A stretch of 64,000 nt of DNA, taken from NCBI GenBank assembly GCA_947259405.1, contig CAMYLY010000004.1, positions 473,198 through 537,197 on the forward strand. Reading direction: 5' to 3'. Of this stretch, positions 44,947 through 54,222 are shown piece by piece. Each line of letters opens with the position of its first letter. Positions within the stretch are counted from its first letter, which is position 1. Both the position numbers and the translations under genes were made by a program. Under the pieces are notes generated by a model. That model was not told the origin of the DNA. It did no database searches and saw only the letters and a program-made list of their open reading frames with translations. The DNA comes from an uncultured Gemmatimonadales bacterium (GTDB lineage Bacteria > Gemmatimonadota > Gemmatimonadetes > Gemmatimonadales > GWC2-71-9).

Positions 44947-46547
44947 GATACGTCGTGGTCGTTGCGGATCGAATTGCCGATTCGGGTTTTGCGCTCCTGC
45001 GCGGTCACGATGAAATCGAGGTCGTGTCGACGTCGGGCGATGCGGAGAGGCTACGCGAAGAGATCAAGCGCGCCCATGCGCTGATCGTCCGATCGGATAC
45101 GAAAGTGACCGAAGAGCTGATCGCTGATGCGGCGAACTTGCAGGTGATCGGCCGTGCCGGAGTGGGCGTAGACAACGTAAATGTGACGGCCGCCACGCAG
45201 CGTGGTATTGCGGTGCTGAACGCTCCGGGTGCCAATACCGTCAGCGCCGCCGAACACACTATGGCGCTCCTGCTGGCCACCATGCGCAGGGTACCCGAAG
45301 CCGTGAGGTCCATGCGTGACGGCGAGTGGGCGCGGAAAGCGTTCCCCGGCGCCGAACTACGAGGAAAAGTACTCGGTCTTGTTGGACTGGGACGCATCGG
45401 GCAGCACGTCGCCAGCATCGCGAAGGCGTTCGGCATGCGGATCATCGCCCACGACCCATTCCTACCCGAATCGCGCGCTCTGGAAATGGGAATCGAACTT
45501 GTGCCCGTGGACGCGCTTCTTCACCAGGCGGATGTGGTGAGCCTGCACCTTCCGCTCACTGACGAGACTCGGCACTTCCTGAACCAGGAGCGCCTTGCCC
45601 AGATGAAGCCTGGGGCGATCGTGGTGAATGCGGCACGAGGTGCGCTGATCGACGATGCCGCGTTGATCGAGGCACTGGATGCGCATCAACTTCGAGGGGC
45701 AGCGCTCGATGTCTTCGATCCGGAACCCCTGCCAGAAGGTTCGCCCTTGCGGTCACATGAGCGGGTCATTCTGACCCCCCATCTCGCGGCGTCGACCGAG
45801 GAAGCGCAAGACCGAGTCGCCACCGAGATTTGCAGGGCCATTCGCGATGCGTTGCTCACTGGGTCAGTCGGGGGGGCCGTGAATCTGCCCGGGATCTCGG
45901 GCAAGGCCCTCATTCGGCTTGCCGGTGTCCTGGAACTTGCCAGGCGGCTCGGGCGGCTTGCAGCAGGTGTCGCGAACGGACGTATTCGATCTGTGGCGGT
46001 TGCGTACGGAGGGGGAGATGACGACGCGCCTCGACCCGTGATGCTTGCTGCGCTCGAAGGCGTGCTGTCGGCGATGGGCGTGGATCAGGTTACGATCGTG
46101 AACGCATCAGTCTTGGCGAGCGATCGCGGGATGGACGTCTCACGACGTGTTAGCGCCCCGCTCGCGGGATTCGAAACGACGATTGGTGTGAAGGTGAGCG
46201 GCAAAGACGGAGAGGCCAACGTCATTGGTGCCATGGCTGGTGAGCGGGTTGGACGCATCATCCAGGTGAACGGCTTCGAAGTCGATGTGCCGGCAGATGG
46301 ACATGTGCTCGTCCTGCGAAATCGTGATGTGCCGGGAGTCATCGGGAGCGTCGGGACTCTTCTGGGGCGCGCCGAGATCAACATCGCTTCGTATCACCAG
46401 TCACGGGGCGGTGCCGACACGCAAGAGGCGTTGGCGGCGATCGTTATCGATCAACCACCGGATTCATCGGTGGTGACAGAGCTCAGACAACTGGGCGACG
46501 TACTTCAGGTCACGGTTGCCAATCTCAATGGCGGCGTGGCCGGTTGA
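44943..46547 (+). CDS. serA: D-3-phosphoglycerate dehydrogenase
   Basis: 534 residues from ATG 44943. First step of serine synthesis: 3-phosphoglycerate to 3-phosphohydroxypyruvate with NAD+. Motifs: LGLVGLGRIGQHVA, catalytic Arg in NAARGALIDDAAL, Glu in DVFDPEPLP, His in LTPHLAAST. A long allosteric substrate-binding domain (about 315-450) and a C-terminal ACT domain (VLVLRNRDVPGVIGSVGTLL) place it among the long Bacillus-type SerA, regulated by serine. The upstream aminotransferase is the likely next enzyme. Confidence 0.95.
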   Translation: MRYVVVVADRIADSGFALLRGHDEIEVVSTSGDAERLREEIKRAHALIVRSDTKVTEELIADAANLQVIGRAGVGVDNVNVTAATQRGIAVLNAPGANTVSAAEHTMALLLATMRRVPEAVRSMRDGEWARKAFPGAELRGKVLGLVGLGRIGQHVASIAKAFGMRIIAHDPFLPESRALEMGIELVPVDALLHQADVVSLHLPLTDETRHFLNQERLAQMKPGAIVVNAARGALIDDAALIEALDAHQLRGAALDVFDPEPLPEGSPLRSHERVILTPHLAASTEEAQDRVATEICRAIRDALLTGSVGGAVNLPGISGKALIRLAGVLELARRLGRLAAGVANGRIRSVAVAYGGGDDDAPRPVMLAALEGVLSAMGVDQVTIVNASVLASDRGMDVSRRVSAPLAGFETTIGVKVSGKDGEANVIGAMAGERVGRIIQVNGFEVDVPADGHVLVLRNRDVPGVIGSVGTLLGRAEINIASYHQSRGGADTQEALAAIVIDQPPDSSVVTELRQLGDVLQVTVANLNGGVAG

Positions 46548-46557
46548 GGGTCGAACG

Positions 46558-48990
46558 ATGAGCGAGGCAGTCCCCATGACGCGATACGATCCCGCGTTGG
46601 TGGAAGCCAAGTGGCGTGAGCGTTGGGCCGAACGGCGGACCAACGCCATGGATGTGCACGCGGCGAAGCGCCCGTACTTCAACCTCATGATGTTTCCGTA
46701 TCCGTCGGCGGAGGGACTCCACGTCGGGAATGTGTTCGCCTTCGTCGGTGCGGACATACACGGACGCTTCCGGCGGCTGCAAGGATGGGACGTGTTCGAG
46801 CCCATTGGCTTCGACGCGTTTGGGATCCACTCGGAAAACTTCGCGATGCAGGTGAATCGGCATCCGGGTGAACTCATTCCGAAAAACATCGCGCGGTTCC
46901 GTGAGCAGCTACAGCGCGTGGGATTGATGCTGGATTGGGATCATGAACTCGCAACGATCGATCCCGCGTACTACAAGTGGACGCAGTGGATCTTCCTCAA
47001 GTTATTCGAGGCTGGGCTTGCAGAAAAGAAACAGGCGCCGGTGAATTGGTGCCCCGAATGCAAGACCGTGCTCGCGAACGAGCAAGTGATCGACGGCTAC
47101 TGCGAACGGCATCCTGGTACCAAGGTATTCCAGAAGATGCTGGAACAGTGGTTCTTCCGGATCACGGACTTCGCCGAGCGTCTCCTATCGAATATCGACA
47201 CGCTGGACTGGTCGGATTCGACGCGCGCCATGCAAACGAACTGGATTGGTCGGTCCGAGGGAGCAGAGCTGGTGTTTCGCACGCCGGCGGGTGTCGAGAT
47301 TCGCGTGTTCACGACGCGCCCTGACACGGTGTTTGGTGCGACGTACATGGTGCTTGCCCCTGAGCACCCCCTTGTCGAGCAACTGACCACCCAGGAGCGG
47401 CGAAAGGCGGTGAACGTGTACCGCCGTGACGCGGCGGCCAAAGATCTCGTGGCGCGGAAGATCGGCGACCGGGACAAAACGGGCGTGTTTACGGGGTCGT
47501 ATGCGCGCAATCCGGCGACCGGCGAGTCTGTCCCCATTTGGATTGCGGACTACGTGCTCATGGAGTACGGGACCGGAGCGATCATGGCGGTCCCGGCTCA
47601 TGACGAACGCGATTACGAGTTCGCGACCAAATACCACCTTGAGATTCGCACGGTCGTGCAGGCCACCAAGGAGGTCGACGCGGAAGTCTTCACGGGTTGG
47701 GAGGGCAAGCTCGTCAATTCCGGCAGCTTCGATGAGATGGTCTGTCATGAAGCCGTGGAAGCGATCACAGATTGGCTCGCCGAACAGAACGCCGCGACGA
47801 AGCGTGTGCAGTACCGGCTGCATGACTGGTGCATCTCGCGGCAGCGATACTGGGGGCCCCCGATCCCCATCATCTATTGTGAAGCCTGTGGGACGGTCCC
47901 CGTGCCAGAAGACGACCTTCCAGTTCTGCTGCCGATGTTGGAGGACTTCCGTCCTGACGAAAGTGGCGAATCGCCACTCACACGTCACGAGGACTGGTTC
48001 GTCGTCGACTGCCCGAAGTGCGGCGAGCGTGCGCGCCGTGAGACGGACGTGTCAGATACGTTCTTGGATTCGTCATGGTATTACCTGCGGTACCCGTCGA
48101 CGGAGTTCGACGACCGCGCGTTCGATACGACGTTAACCGAAAAGTGGCTGCCGGTGCGGTCGTACATCGGGGGCAACGAGCATGCGGTGCTCCACTTGCT
48201 GTACTCGCGGTTCATCGCCATGGTCCTGCACGACCTGGGGTACCTGACATTCGAGGAACCGTTCAGCAGGTTCCGGGCACATGGGATGATTGTGAAAGAC
48301 GGTGCGAAGATGTCCAAGTCCCGCGGCAACGTCGTGATCCCTGATGAATTCATCGCGACATGGGGTGCCGACACGTTCCGCATGTACCTGATGTTTCTGG
48401 GACCTTATCAGGAAGGCGGGGACTTCCGCGACCAGGGTGTCTCAGGCCTCCGCCGATTTCTTGATCGTGTGTGGGATTTGGTGTTCACGGCCAGGGACGA
48501 TGGGAAGGCGCCCGAGGCCGCGACGCGTAAGTTGCACCAGACGATACGCGGCGTGTCAGAGGACCTCGAGGAATTCAGGTACAACACAGCCATCGCCAAA
48601 ATGATGGAATATGCCAATGTGCTCCGAGGTCGAAGAGTAGAGAGTGCCGCCGTCGGAAGCGCCGAACTCGAGCCACTCGTGATTATGCTGTCACCACTCG
48701 CGCCGCACTTCGCCGAAGAATGTTGGGAACGGCTCGGCCACCAGGAGAGCGTCTTCGCGCAATCCTGGCCCGACCACGACGAAACCCTGGCCAGGGAGAA
48801 TCAGGTCGAAGTCGTGGTGCAAGTGAACGGCAAGGTGCGGGGTCGGATTACCGTGAATGTCGGATTGGGAGAGCAGGAGTTGGTAGCGCTCGCGACCCAA
48901 CAGGAGTCGGTTCAACGCTTCATTGGGGGGAGTGAGGTCCGCAAGGCGGTGTTCGTACCGGACAAGTTGGTGAACCTGGTGGTCGGTTAG
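46558..48990 (+). CDS. leuS: Leucine-tRNA ligase
   Basis: 810 residues from ATG 46558 (10 bases after serA). Class I synthetase with the HIGH-like PYPSAEGLHVGN near residue 48, a CP1 editing domain containing TRPDTVFGATYMVLAPEHPLV near residue 255, and the KMSKS loop DGAKMSKSRGN near 585. The anticodon-binding helices and a C-terminal segment follow. Charges tRNA-Leu and edits norvaline and isoleucine. Confidence 0.95.
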   Translation: MSEAVPMTRYDPALVEAKWRERWAERRTNAMDVHAAKRPYFNLMMFPYPSAEGLHVGNVFAFVGADIHGRFRRLQGWDVFEPIGFDAFGIHSENFAMQVNRHPGELIPKNIARFREQLQRVGLMLDWDHELATIDPAYYKWTQWIFLKLFEAGLAEKKQAPVNWCPECKTVLANEQVIDGYCERHPGTKVFQKMLEQWFFRITDFAERLLSNIDTLDWSDSTRAMQTNWIGRSEGAELVFRTPAGVEIRVFTTRPDTVFGATYMVLAPEHPLVEQLTTQERRKAVNVYRRDAAAKDLVARKIGDRDKTGVFTGSYARNPATGESVPIWIADYVLMEYGTGAIMAVPAHDERDYEFATKYHLEIRTVVQATKEVDAEVFTGWEGKLVNSGSFDEMVCHEAVEAITDWLAEQNAATKRVQYRLHDWCISRQRYWGPPIPIIYCEACGTVPVPEDDLPVLLPMLEDFRPDESGESPLTRHEDWFVVDCPKCGERARRETDVSDTFLDSSWYYLRYPSTEFDDRAFDTTLTEKWLPVRSYIGGNEHAVLHLLYSRFIAMVLHDLGYLTFEEPFSRFRAHGMIVKDGAKMSKSRGNVVIPDEFIATWGADTFRMYLMFLGPYQEGGDFRDQGVSGLRRFLDRVWDLVFTARDDGKAPEAATRKLHQTIRGVSEDLEEFRYNTAIAKMMEYANVLRGRRVESAAVGSAELEPLVIMLSPLAPHFAEECWERLGHQESVFAQSWPDHDETLARENQVEVVVQVNGKVRGRITVNVGLGEQELVALATQQESVQRFIGGSEVRKAVFVPDKLVNLVVG

Positions 48991-49013
48991 CGGAGACGGC
49001 TAGGACGGTAGCC

Positions 49014-49763
49014 ATGCCGCCCCCACTTCGCCTCGCGTTGTTGCTTGCGCTTCCCGCGTGTCTCGACAGTGCCAACACGCTGGGGACTGCCGGCCTTGAT
49101 CCGAACGCTATCAACGTCCTCTTCGTCGGAAACAGCCTTACCGCCACCAATAATCTGCCCGGCATGGTTGAGGCGCTCATCGACTCGACTGGGCCGACGC
49201 CGGCCGACGCGCGGGCCGTGGCCTTTGCCAACTTTGGTCTGGAAGACCACTGGCTTGACGGCGAAGCCCTCCGGTCTATTGAGCGAGGTGGCTGGGACTA
49301 TGTGGTGCTGCAGCAGGGCCCGTCCGCGACCGAGGGTCGCCCGTCGCTGCTTGAATACTCGAAGCGGTTCGGTGATGTCATCCGTGCGAGCGGGGCACAG
49401 CCGGCCCTGTACATGGTCTGGCCGTCCCAGGTACGGTCGTTCGATTGGGACGGTGTGCGAGACTCATATGCGATGGCGGCGGATTCAGCGGAAGGCCTCT
49501 TCCTGCCAGCCGGAGACGCGTGGAGGGTTGCCTGGGAGCGTGACTCGACACTGGAGTTTTACAGCAACGACGGATTCCATCCGAACATTCGAGGGACCTA
49601 CGTAGCGGCCTTGGTCATTGTCCAACGGCTCACGGGACGGACGCCTGTCGGTATGCCGACTCGTTTTTCGCTTGAGGATGGCCCGGTCGTCGCGATCGAC
49701 CCGGATATCGCACTGGCAATGCAGGAGGCCGCCCGGGAGGCCAACGAGCGCAGCGAGCAGTAG
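49014..49763 (+). CDS. SGNH-type hydrolase-like lipoprotein
   Basis: 249 residues. A lipobox LPAC (Cys 16) suggests a lipid anchor. INVLFVGNSLTATNNLPGM carries the block I Ser (GNS), VVLQQGP is close to block III, and NDGFHPNIRGTYVAALVI holds the Asp-His pair. Together these outline the SGNH/GDSL hydrolase fold. Probably hydrolyses an ester or acetyl group in the envelope. Substrate unknown. Confidence 0.78.
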   Translation: MPPPLRLALLLALPACLDSANTLGTAGLDPNAINVLFVGNSLTATNNLPGMVEALIDSTGPTPADARAVAFANFGLEDHWLDGEALRSIERGGWDYVVLQQGPSATEGRPSLLEYSKRFGDVIRASGAQPALYMVWPSQVRSFDWDGVRDSYAMAADSAEGLFLPAGDAWRVAWERDSTLEFYSNDGFHPNIRGTYVAALVIVQRLTGRTPVGMPTRFSLEDGPVVAIDPDIALAMQEAAREANERSEQ

Positions 49764-49867
49764 GGCCGTTCCCGAGCCAAGGCTGCCCGGTCCGGCCACC
49801 GCCACACACGCTATTCCTACTATCCCAGCTGCCGGCCTTCTGCGACCCTCCCCCGACGTCCAGCATC

Positions 49868-49873
49868 TATCTT
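49868..49873 (+). promoter_or_regulatory. TATCTT hexamer just before sigma-factor start
   Basis: TATCTT lies 7 bases before the sigma-factor ATG at 49881. If used as a -10 element the transcript would start at or near the ATG, giving a leaderless message. Weak evidence, strengthened by recurrence. Confidence 0.35.
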
Positions 49874-49880
49874 AGCGGGC

Positions 49881-50432
49881 ATGACACACCTGACCTTGGC
49901 GGCATTGGACGACCTGGCGATCCAGCGGGCGAAATCGGGCGATTTGGGTGCGCTCGAGCAGGTCTATCGGGCCTACGAGAGCATGGTGTACTCGCTCGCG
50001 CGGCGGATGTGTCGAACGCCCGAGGATGCTGAGGAGGTCCTCCAAGAGACGTTCCTCGAGGTGTGTCGCAGCATCAAACGGTTCAGGGGCTCGGCGCCTG
50101 GGAGTCTCACCGCGTGGGTAAAGCGGATCGCGTCCAGTAAGGCGCTCATTCGGATCCGCTATGAGAAGTACCGAGAAACCGAGGAGTTTGATGAAGGTGG
50201 ATTCCTGGCAGGAAGGAAAGATCAAGACGTCGGAGTGTCGGTTGATTTGGAGACGGCACTCGAGCAACTCTCCGACACGGCGCGTGCCGTGGTGTGGCTG
50301 CACGACGTAGGGGGATACACGCACGAGGAGATTGCCGGGATGATGCAGAAGACCATCAGTTTTTCGAAGTCCCAGCTCTCGCGAGCCCATACCCGACTTC
50401 GCACCATGCTCGGCGAGGAGATTAGGTCATGA
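49881..50432 (+). CDS. ECF RNA polymerase sigma factor
   Basis: 183 residues. Region 2: AYESMVYSLARRMCRTPEDAEEVLQETFLEVCRSI. Region 4: EQLSDTARAVVWLHDVGGYTHEEIAGMM ending SKSQLSRAHTRLRTML, a helix-turn-helix for the -35 element. Directs transcription of a regulon set off by envelope or redox stress. The stop overlaps the anti-sigma ATG (ATGA), typical of a co-regulated pair. Confidence 0.92.
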   Translation: MTHLTLAALDDLAIQRAKSGDLGALEQVYRAYESMVYSLARRMCRTPEDAEEVLQETFLEVCRSIKRFRGSAPGSLTAWVKRIASSKALIRIRYEKYRETEEFDEGGFLAGRKDQDVGVSVDLETALEQLSDTARAVVWLHDVGGYTHEEIAGMMQKTISFSKSQLSRAHTRLRTMLGEEIRS

Positions 50433-51016
50433 AACACCTCACCATGTCGGAGCTTATTGCGCTCCGCGACAACGAGGGCACGGCAGCCGCGCGAGAGCAC
50501 CTCAGCAGGTGCGAGATGTGCACGGCGGAATTCGAGCGGCTGTACCAACGCGTCGCAGCGCTCAAGGCCCTGCCGGAGTTCCGGCCTGCGCGGGACCGGT
50601 GGAACGTCATTCGCTCTGACGTGGCGAGTGAGCGCCGTCGCGCGCGGCGGTGGATGGGGATGAGCGGCGTTGCGGCGGCGGCGGTTATGGCGTTGGCGGT
50701 TGGGGTGAGTCAGCTCGCGAACAACAACGTCCAAGCCAGCACGGAACAAGAGATGGCTGACCTCATGGCCGAGTCACAGCGACTCGAGACGATGCTGCAG
50801 TCGGTGGGGCAACCGGGGCGCGTCATGAACGGCCTCACCGCCGCGGCCATTGCCGACCTGGAAGATCGGATCGCGTTTATCGACGCGGGGATTTCCGAAG
50901 CCCAGTCGCGGCGATATGGGCCGGCCGACGTGCGAGATCTCTGGGAGCAACGCGTGTCGTTGATGGGAGCTTTGGTGAATACACACGTCCAACAAGTTGG
51001 GTATGTCGGATTCTGA
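50429..51016 (+). CDS. Zinc-finger anti-sigma factor with one membrane segment
   Basis: 195 residues. The ZAS motif HLSRCEMC (HxxxCxxC) near residue 24 marks the cytoplasmic sigma-binding domain. A single hydrophobic segment (GVAAAAVMALAVGVSQL, about residues 79-95) crosses the membrane. The outer part is a helical, possibly coiled-coil domain (AESQRLETMLQS, AAIADLEDRIAFIDAG). It holds the sigma factor inactive until signalled. Confidence 0.87.
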   Translation: MKHLTMSELIALRDNEGTAAAREHLSRCEMCTAEFERLYQRVAALKALPEFRPARDRWNVIRSDVASERRRARRWMGMSGVAAAAVMALAVGVSQLANNNVQASTEQEMADLMAESQRLETMLQSVGQPGRVMNGLTAAAIADLEDRIAFIDAGISEAQSRRYGPADVRDLWEQRVSLMGALVNTHVQQVGYVGF

Positions 51017-51076
51017 TCCGTCAATCGCGAGTTGGGGTTCGAGGACCTCAATGAGGAAGCAGAGGAGTGACGAGTT

Positions 51077-52165
51077 ATGAGAAAAGGAATTCTGGCGTTT
51101 GTCCTTCTTGCCCTGATGGGCTCAGCACCCATCCTGGCAGCGCAGGAGCGAGAACGCGAACAGGAGCGGCGCGAGGAGGCTGAGCGGCGTTTGCAGGAGG
51201 CACAACAGCAGCTGGAGCTTGCGCTGCAGCTGCTGCGCGAAGCACAAACCAGTGAAGCGCGGCGCGGTCTCGAGGAGGCTATGACGGCACTGCGCGCGGC
51301 CCAGCGCGAGCTTGCGGAACAACGGTATCGCGTGATGACAGGAGCACGCCCTGGTGGATTCTCCGTTTACTCCTCGGGTCGTGGCGCGCCACAGGTCGCG
51401 GTGTTCGGCGATGACCGACCTCGTATTGGGGTGCTCATCCGGACGACGCGTGAGAGTGAGACGGATGTCGTCGGCGCGGTCGTGACAGCGGTAACACCGG
51501 GGGGTCCAGCCGAGGAAGCGGGCATTGAGGCAGGCGACATCATCACCGAGGCCAACGGTGTATCACTGGCGAGCGGTGGCCGCTACGAGAATCCCGGTGA
51601 GAGACTCAACGACATCATCGGCGAACTCGAGAAAGGGGACGATCTGGAAGTCGTCTACCAGCGGGACGGCCAGACTCGCACCGCTGTCGTCTCACCGCGG
51701 GTGATGGAGAGCAACTCGTTCTTCTATTCGTTCGGTGACTCTCTGGCAGCGTTATGGGAGCCGAGGATGCGCGAGCTGGAGTTCATGCCGGAAGTATTCG
51801 TGGAGCCGCGCATCGAGCGCCTGCGGTTCGAGCCAGGCGAGATGATTGCCCGCATCGGATTACCGCGCGGGTGGCTCAATGTCGAGCTCGTCACGCTAGA
51901 CGAAGACCTCGGCGCCTACTTCGGTACGACCGAAGGGCTCCTGGTGATTCGGGCACCGGGTGACGACGCCCTCGGGTTGAGAAGCGGAGATGTGATTCTC
52001 GAGATTGACGGTCGGGCTCCGACCAGTCCGTCGCATGCGTTGCGCATTCTGCGGTCGTACGACGAAGGTGAAAGTGTCTCGATGGAGATCATGCGCAATA
52101 GGGACCGTCGCAACGTCGAGTTCACCGTCCCCGAGTCGAACTGGGATTCCGACTTCGAGCGGTAG
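51077..52165 (+). CDS. Exported coiled-coil protein with two PDZ domains
   Basis: 362 residues with a signal peptide cleaved after ILAAQ. Residues 25-85 form a strongly charged coiled coil (EREREQERREEAERRLQ then long EAQ repeats). A PDZ domain follows at about 115-205 (GPAEEAGIEAGDIITEANG) and a second at about 265-350 (RAPGDDALGLRSGDVILEIDG). No protease motif is present. Follows the sigma/anti-sigma pair by 60 bases; it may detect misfolded outer-membrane protein C-termini or scaffold regulated proteolysis of the anti-sigma factor, by analogy with DegS-type PDZ sensors. Confidence 0.8.
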   Translation: MRKGILAFVLLALMGSAPILAAQEREREQERREEAERRLQEAQQQLELALQLLREAQTSEARRGLEEAMTALRAAQRELAEQRYRVMTGARPGGFSVYSSGRGAPQVAVFGDDRPRIGVLIRTTRESETDVVGAVVTAVTPGGPAEEAGIEAGDIITEANGVSLASGGRYENPGERLNDIIGELEKGDDLEVVYQRDGQTRTAVVSPRVMESNSFFYSFGDSLAALWEPRMRELEFMPEVFVEPRIERLRFEPGEMIARIGLPRGWLNVELVTLDEDLGAYFGTTEGLLVIRAPGDDALGLRSGDVILEIDGRAPTSPSHALRILRSYDEGESVSMEIMRNRDRRNVEFTVPESNWDSDFER

Positions 52166-52190
52166 GGCTGAGGACGGAATGATGGAATGA

Positions 52191-52222
52191 AGGGGCCCTC
52201 TCGAGGGCCCCTCTTCTTTCTG
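52191..52222 (+). terminator. Intrinsic terminator after PDZ gene
   Basis: GGGGCCCTC (52192-52200) pairs with GAGGGCCCC (52203-52211), flanked by A and T, followed by TCTTCTTTC. Strong hairpin between convergent genes (PDZ and DoxX). Confidence 0.85.
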
Positions 52223-52239
52223 ACAACGGCTCGGTTGCC

Positions 52240-52650
52240 CTAGGGGCCAGCGATCGCCATCGGCCAACTGTACGCGGCGTGATATGCCACGAAGAGCGCC
52301 GCCCCGGCGAGCGCGAGGTCCTTCATGAAGTGGCTCATCTCAGTCATTTTGGCCATCGGGTCGCTTTCCTTCCAGAACGCATGCATGAGGAATGCGTTTG
52401 GGATGAGGAAGATCGCGAGCAGGCCAGCGCCGATGAATCGGCGCCACCCGAGCAATACCATAAGGCCCCCAGCCAAGATCATGATGCCGGTGACGACTGT
52501 TGCTGCCTTCGGTGCGGGAACCCCCCTACTCTGCGCGTGGCTCGCCATGTCGTTCAGTTTCATGAAGTGAGTGATGCCCATCATGATGAAGATCATGCTG
52601 AACAAGACGCGGCCACCGAGGTGGATCCATGGGTACAGAGCTTCAGGCAT
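52240..52650 (-). CDS. DoxX-family membrane protein
   Basis: 136 residues, four membrane segments. Pattern GGRVLFSMIFIMMGITHFMKL, AKAATVVTGIMILAGGLMVLLGW, and FLIPNAFLMHAFW fits DoxX (quinol/thiosulfate-related or oxidative-stress membrane protein). Divergent from padR, sharing the 52651-52813 promoter region with its inverted-repeat operator, so it may be under PadR control. Confidence 0.82.
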   Translation of the reverse strand: MPEALYPWIHLGGRVLFSMIFIMMGITHFMKLNDMASHAQSRGVPAPKAATVVTGIMILAGGLMVLLGWRRFIGAGLLAIFLIPNAFLMHAFWKESDPMAKMTEMSHFMKDLALAGAALFVAYHAAYSWPMAIAGP

Positions 52651-52740
52651 TATGCCTTCTCCTTCGGAGATGTAGGGCGAACATCCTCACGATGTGGCCC
52701 CGAGGCTGAGTGGGCAACAGCCGGCTTCAACCCGCAGAGC

Positions 52741-52769
52741 TTGACATTTCGATATATCGGTACGATATT
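52741..52769 (+). promoter_or_regulatory. padR promoter with inverted-repeat operator
   Basis: TTGACA (52741-52746), a 17-base spacer and GATATT (52764-52769) make a sigma-70-like promoter. The perfect inverted repeat ATATCG-GTA-CGATAT (52754-52768) lies across the -10. A matching ATATCA-ATA-TGATAT occurs at the SPFH promoter (55111-55125), so both are likely targets of the PadR encoded downstream. A second hexamer, TATCTT at 52793, could serve as an alternative -10. Confidence 0.65.
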
Positions 52770-52813
52770 ACGTACGTTGTTTCGTGCAGATATATCTTGG
52801 TTGAGGGGGTCGT

Positions 52814-53377
52814 ATGCGTGATCGTGCCTTTGGATTCGCCTTTGACGCCGGTGACTGGTGTTGGGGATGGACGAGGGGTCCGCGCCGGGGTCGGCGGGGT
52901 CGGCGGGTCTGGTTTGGGTCGGGTGACATGAAATTCGTGATTCTCAAACTGCTGCGTGAAAAGCCGATGCACGGCTACGAGGTCATGAAGGCGCTGGAGG
53001 AACAGACCCGAGGGTGCTACAAGCCTTCACCCGGGACAGTGTATCCGACGCTGCAACTGTTGGAGGATGAAGGGCTGGTGCGCGTCAAGGAAGACAACGG
53101 CAAGAAAGTCTACGAAATCACCGATGAGGGCATCGCCTTCCTCGACGAGAACCGCACTACTGTCGACGACATCTTCGACCGTGTCGAGGAAATGATGGAG
53201 AGTTTCCTCACGGATCCCATGCCGGAGATCACGAAACTCGTCGGCAAGGTCGTTTCACAGTCGTATCGGTTGGCGTGGCGGCACCGAGAGGATGACGCCG
53301 CTCGCGATCGCGTACGCAGCGTTCTCGAACAGGCCATCAAGGAGTTGGAGGACATCGCGGCAGAATCAGTGGCATAG
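52814..53377 (+). CDS. PadR-family transcriptional regulator
   Basis: 187 residues from ATG 52814. A Gly/Arg/Trp-rich N-terminal extension (about 38 residues, RGPRRGRRGRR) precedes the winged helix: MKFVILKLLREKPMHGYEVMKALEE, then SPGTVYPTLQLLEDEGLVRV, a recognition helix and wing. The C-terminal helices (ENRTTVDDIFDRVEEMMESF and the final QAIKELEDIAAES) dimerise. An N-terminal extension of this kind is frequent in PadR of high-GC bacteria. Probably represses its own promoter and the SPFH operon. Confidence 0.88.
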   Translation: MRDRAFGFAFDAGDWCWGWTRGPRRGRRGRRVWFGSGDMKFVILKLLREKPMHGYEVMKALEEQTRGCYKPSPGTVYPTLQLLEDEGLVRVKEDNGKKVYEITDEGIAFLDENRTTVDDIFDRVEEMMESFLTDPMPEITKLVGKVVSQSYRLAWRHREDDAARDRVRSVLEQAIKELEDIAAESVA

Positions 53378-53446
53378 GCGCGGCAGTTCCTTCCCAAAGA
53401 ATATGTGCCGCGCTACTCTTCGAGATCTTCGTCGCGTGGAGTCCTC

Positions 53447-54025
53447 ATGAGAGCTGCACTGCTCGCGCTGTGTATGTCGGCCGTTGGGTCGGCGCAGGCT
53501 CAGACACTCTCGTCTGACGACCAGCTTGCGTCCGCCGTACTCGCGGCGCCGGAGCCTTCGCGGGCAGGCGCGCACGTGTACGGGTACGACACGGATGGGC
53601 GCATCGTGACCCTTCGAGAGGGCTCTAATGAGTTGATGTGCCTGGCCGACAACCCGATGAACGACGGGTGGAGCGTCGCGTGCTATCATCGCTCTCTCGA
53701 GCCGTACATGGCTCGAGGCCGTGAGCTGGTTACGCAGGGGATGACGAATCCTGGTGGGCGGAATGCCGCGCGATGGAAGGAGATGGAGGAAGGCACGCTG
53801 CCGAGGCCCGATCCGATGGCGGTGCTCTACGTCTTGCACGGAAGTGGATACGATGCGGCCACGGGGGCCGCAGTCAATCCGTTCTTGCGGTGGGTGTTCT
53901 ATCTGCCCGGGGCGACCCGGGAATCGACCGGACTTCCGGAACGCCCGACGGGGCCGGGTGCACCGTGGCTGATGTTCCCTGGCACCGAGGGTGCGCACAT
54001 CATGGTCACACCTGCCCGACCCTAG
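53447..54025 (+). CDS. Hypothetical exported protein
   Basis: 192 residues from ATG 53447 (GGAG ahead); the signal peptide ends at SAQAQ. The mature protein has two Cys ([16 protein letters not shown]) that may form a disulfide, and [16 protein letters not shown] cannot name a family. It lies 69 bases after padR. Its stop overlaps the convergent RHH-gene stop in CTAG. Confidence 0.72.
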   Translation: MRAALLALCMSAVGSAQAQTLSSDDQLASAVLAAPEPSRAGAHVYGYDTDGRIVTLREGSNELMCLADNPMNDGWSVACYHRSLEPYMARGRELVTQGMTNPGGRNAARWKEMEEGTLPRPDPMAVLYVLHGSGYDAATGAAVNPFLRWVFYLPGATRESTGLPERPTGPGAPWLMFPGTEGAHIMVTPARP

Positions 54026-54216
54026 TCGGCAGCGTCCCGGCGCACGCGAGGTGTGCCCGACGCGGCGCTTTCCAGTCTGCCGGCCTGGACCAGCGCCTGA
54101 CGCAGGAGAAACTCAATCTGGCCGTTCACGCTCCGGAGCTCGTCGGCGGCCCACCGTTCCAATGCCTGGTGGACCGCTCGATCGATACGTAACGGAAACG
54201 CCTTGCGGGGTGGCAC
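54022..54216 (-). CDS. Arc-like ribbon-helix-helix protein
   Basis: 64 residues. [38 protein letters not shown] has the beta-strand followed by two helices of the RHH (Arc) DNA-binding fold. It is followed by a Pro/Arg-rich tail. It follows the SPFH gene by 6 bases. It may regulate the operon. Confidence 0.8.
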   Translation of the reverse strand: MPPRKAFPLRIDRAVHQALERWAADELRSVNGQIEFLLRQALVQAGRLESAASGTPRVRRDAAD

Positions 54217-54222
54217 GTGATG

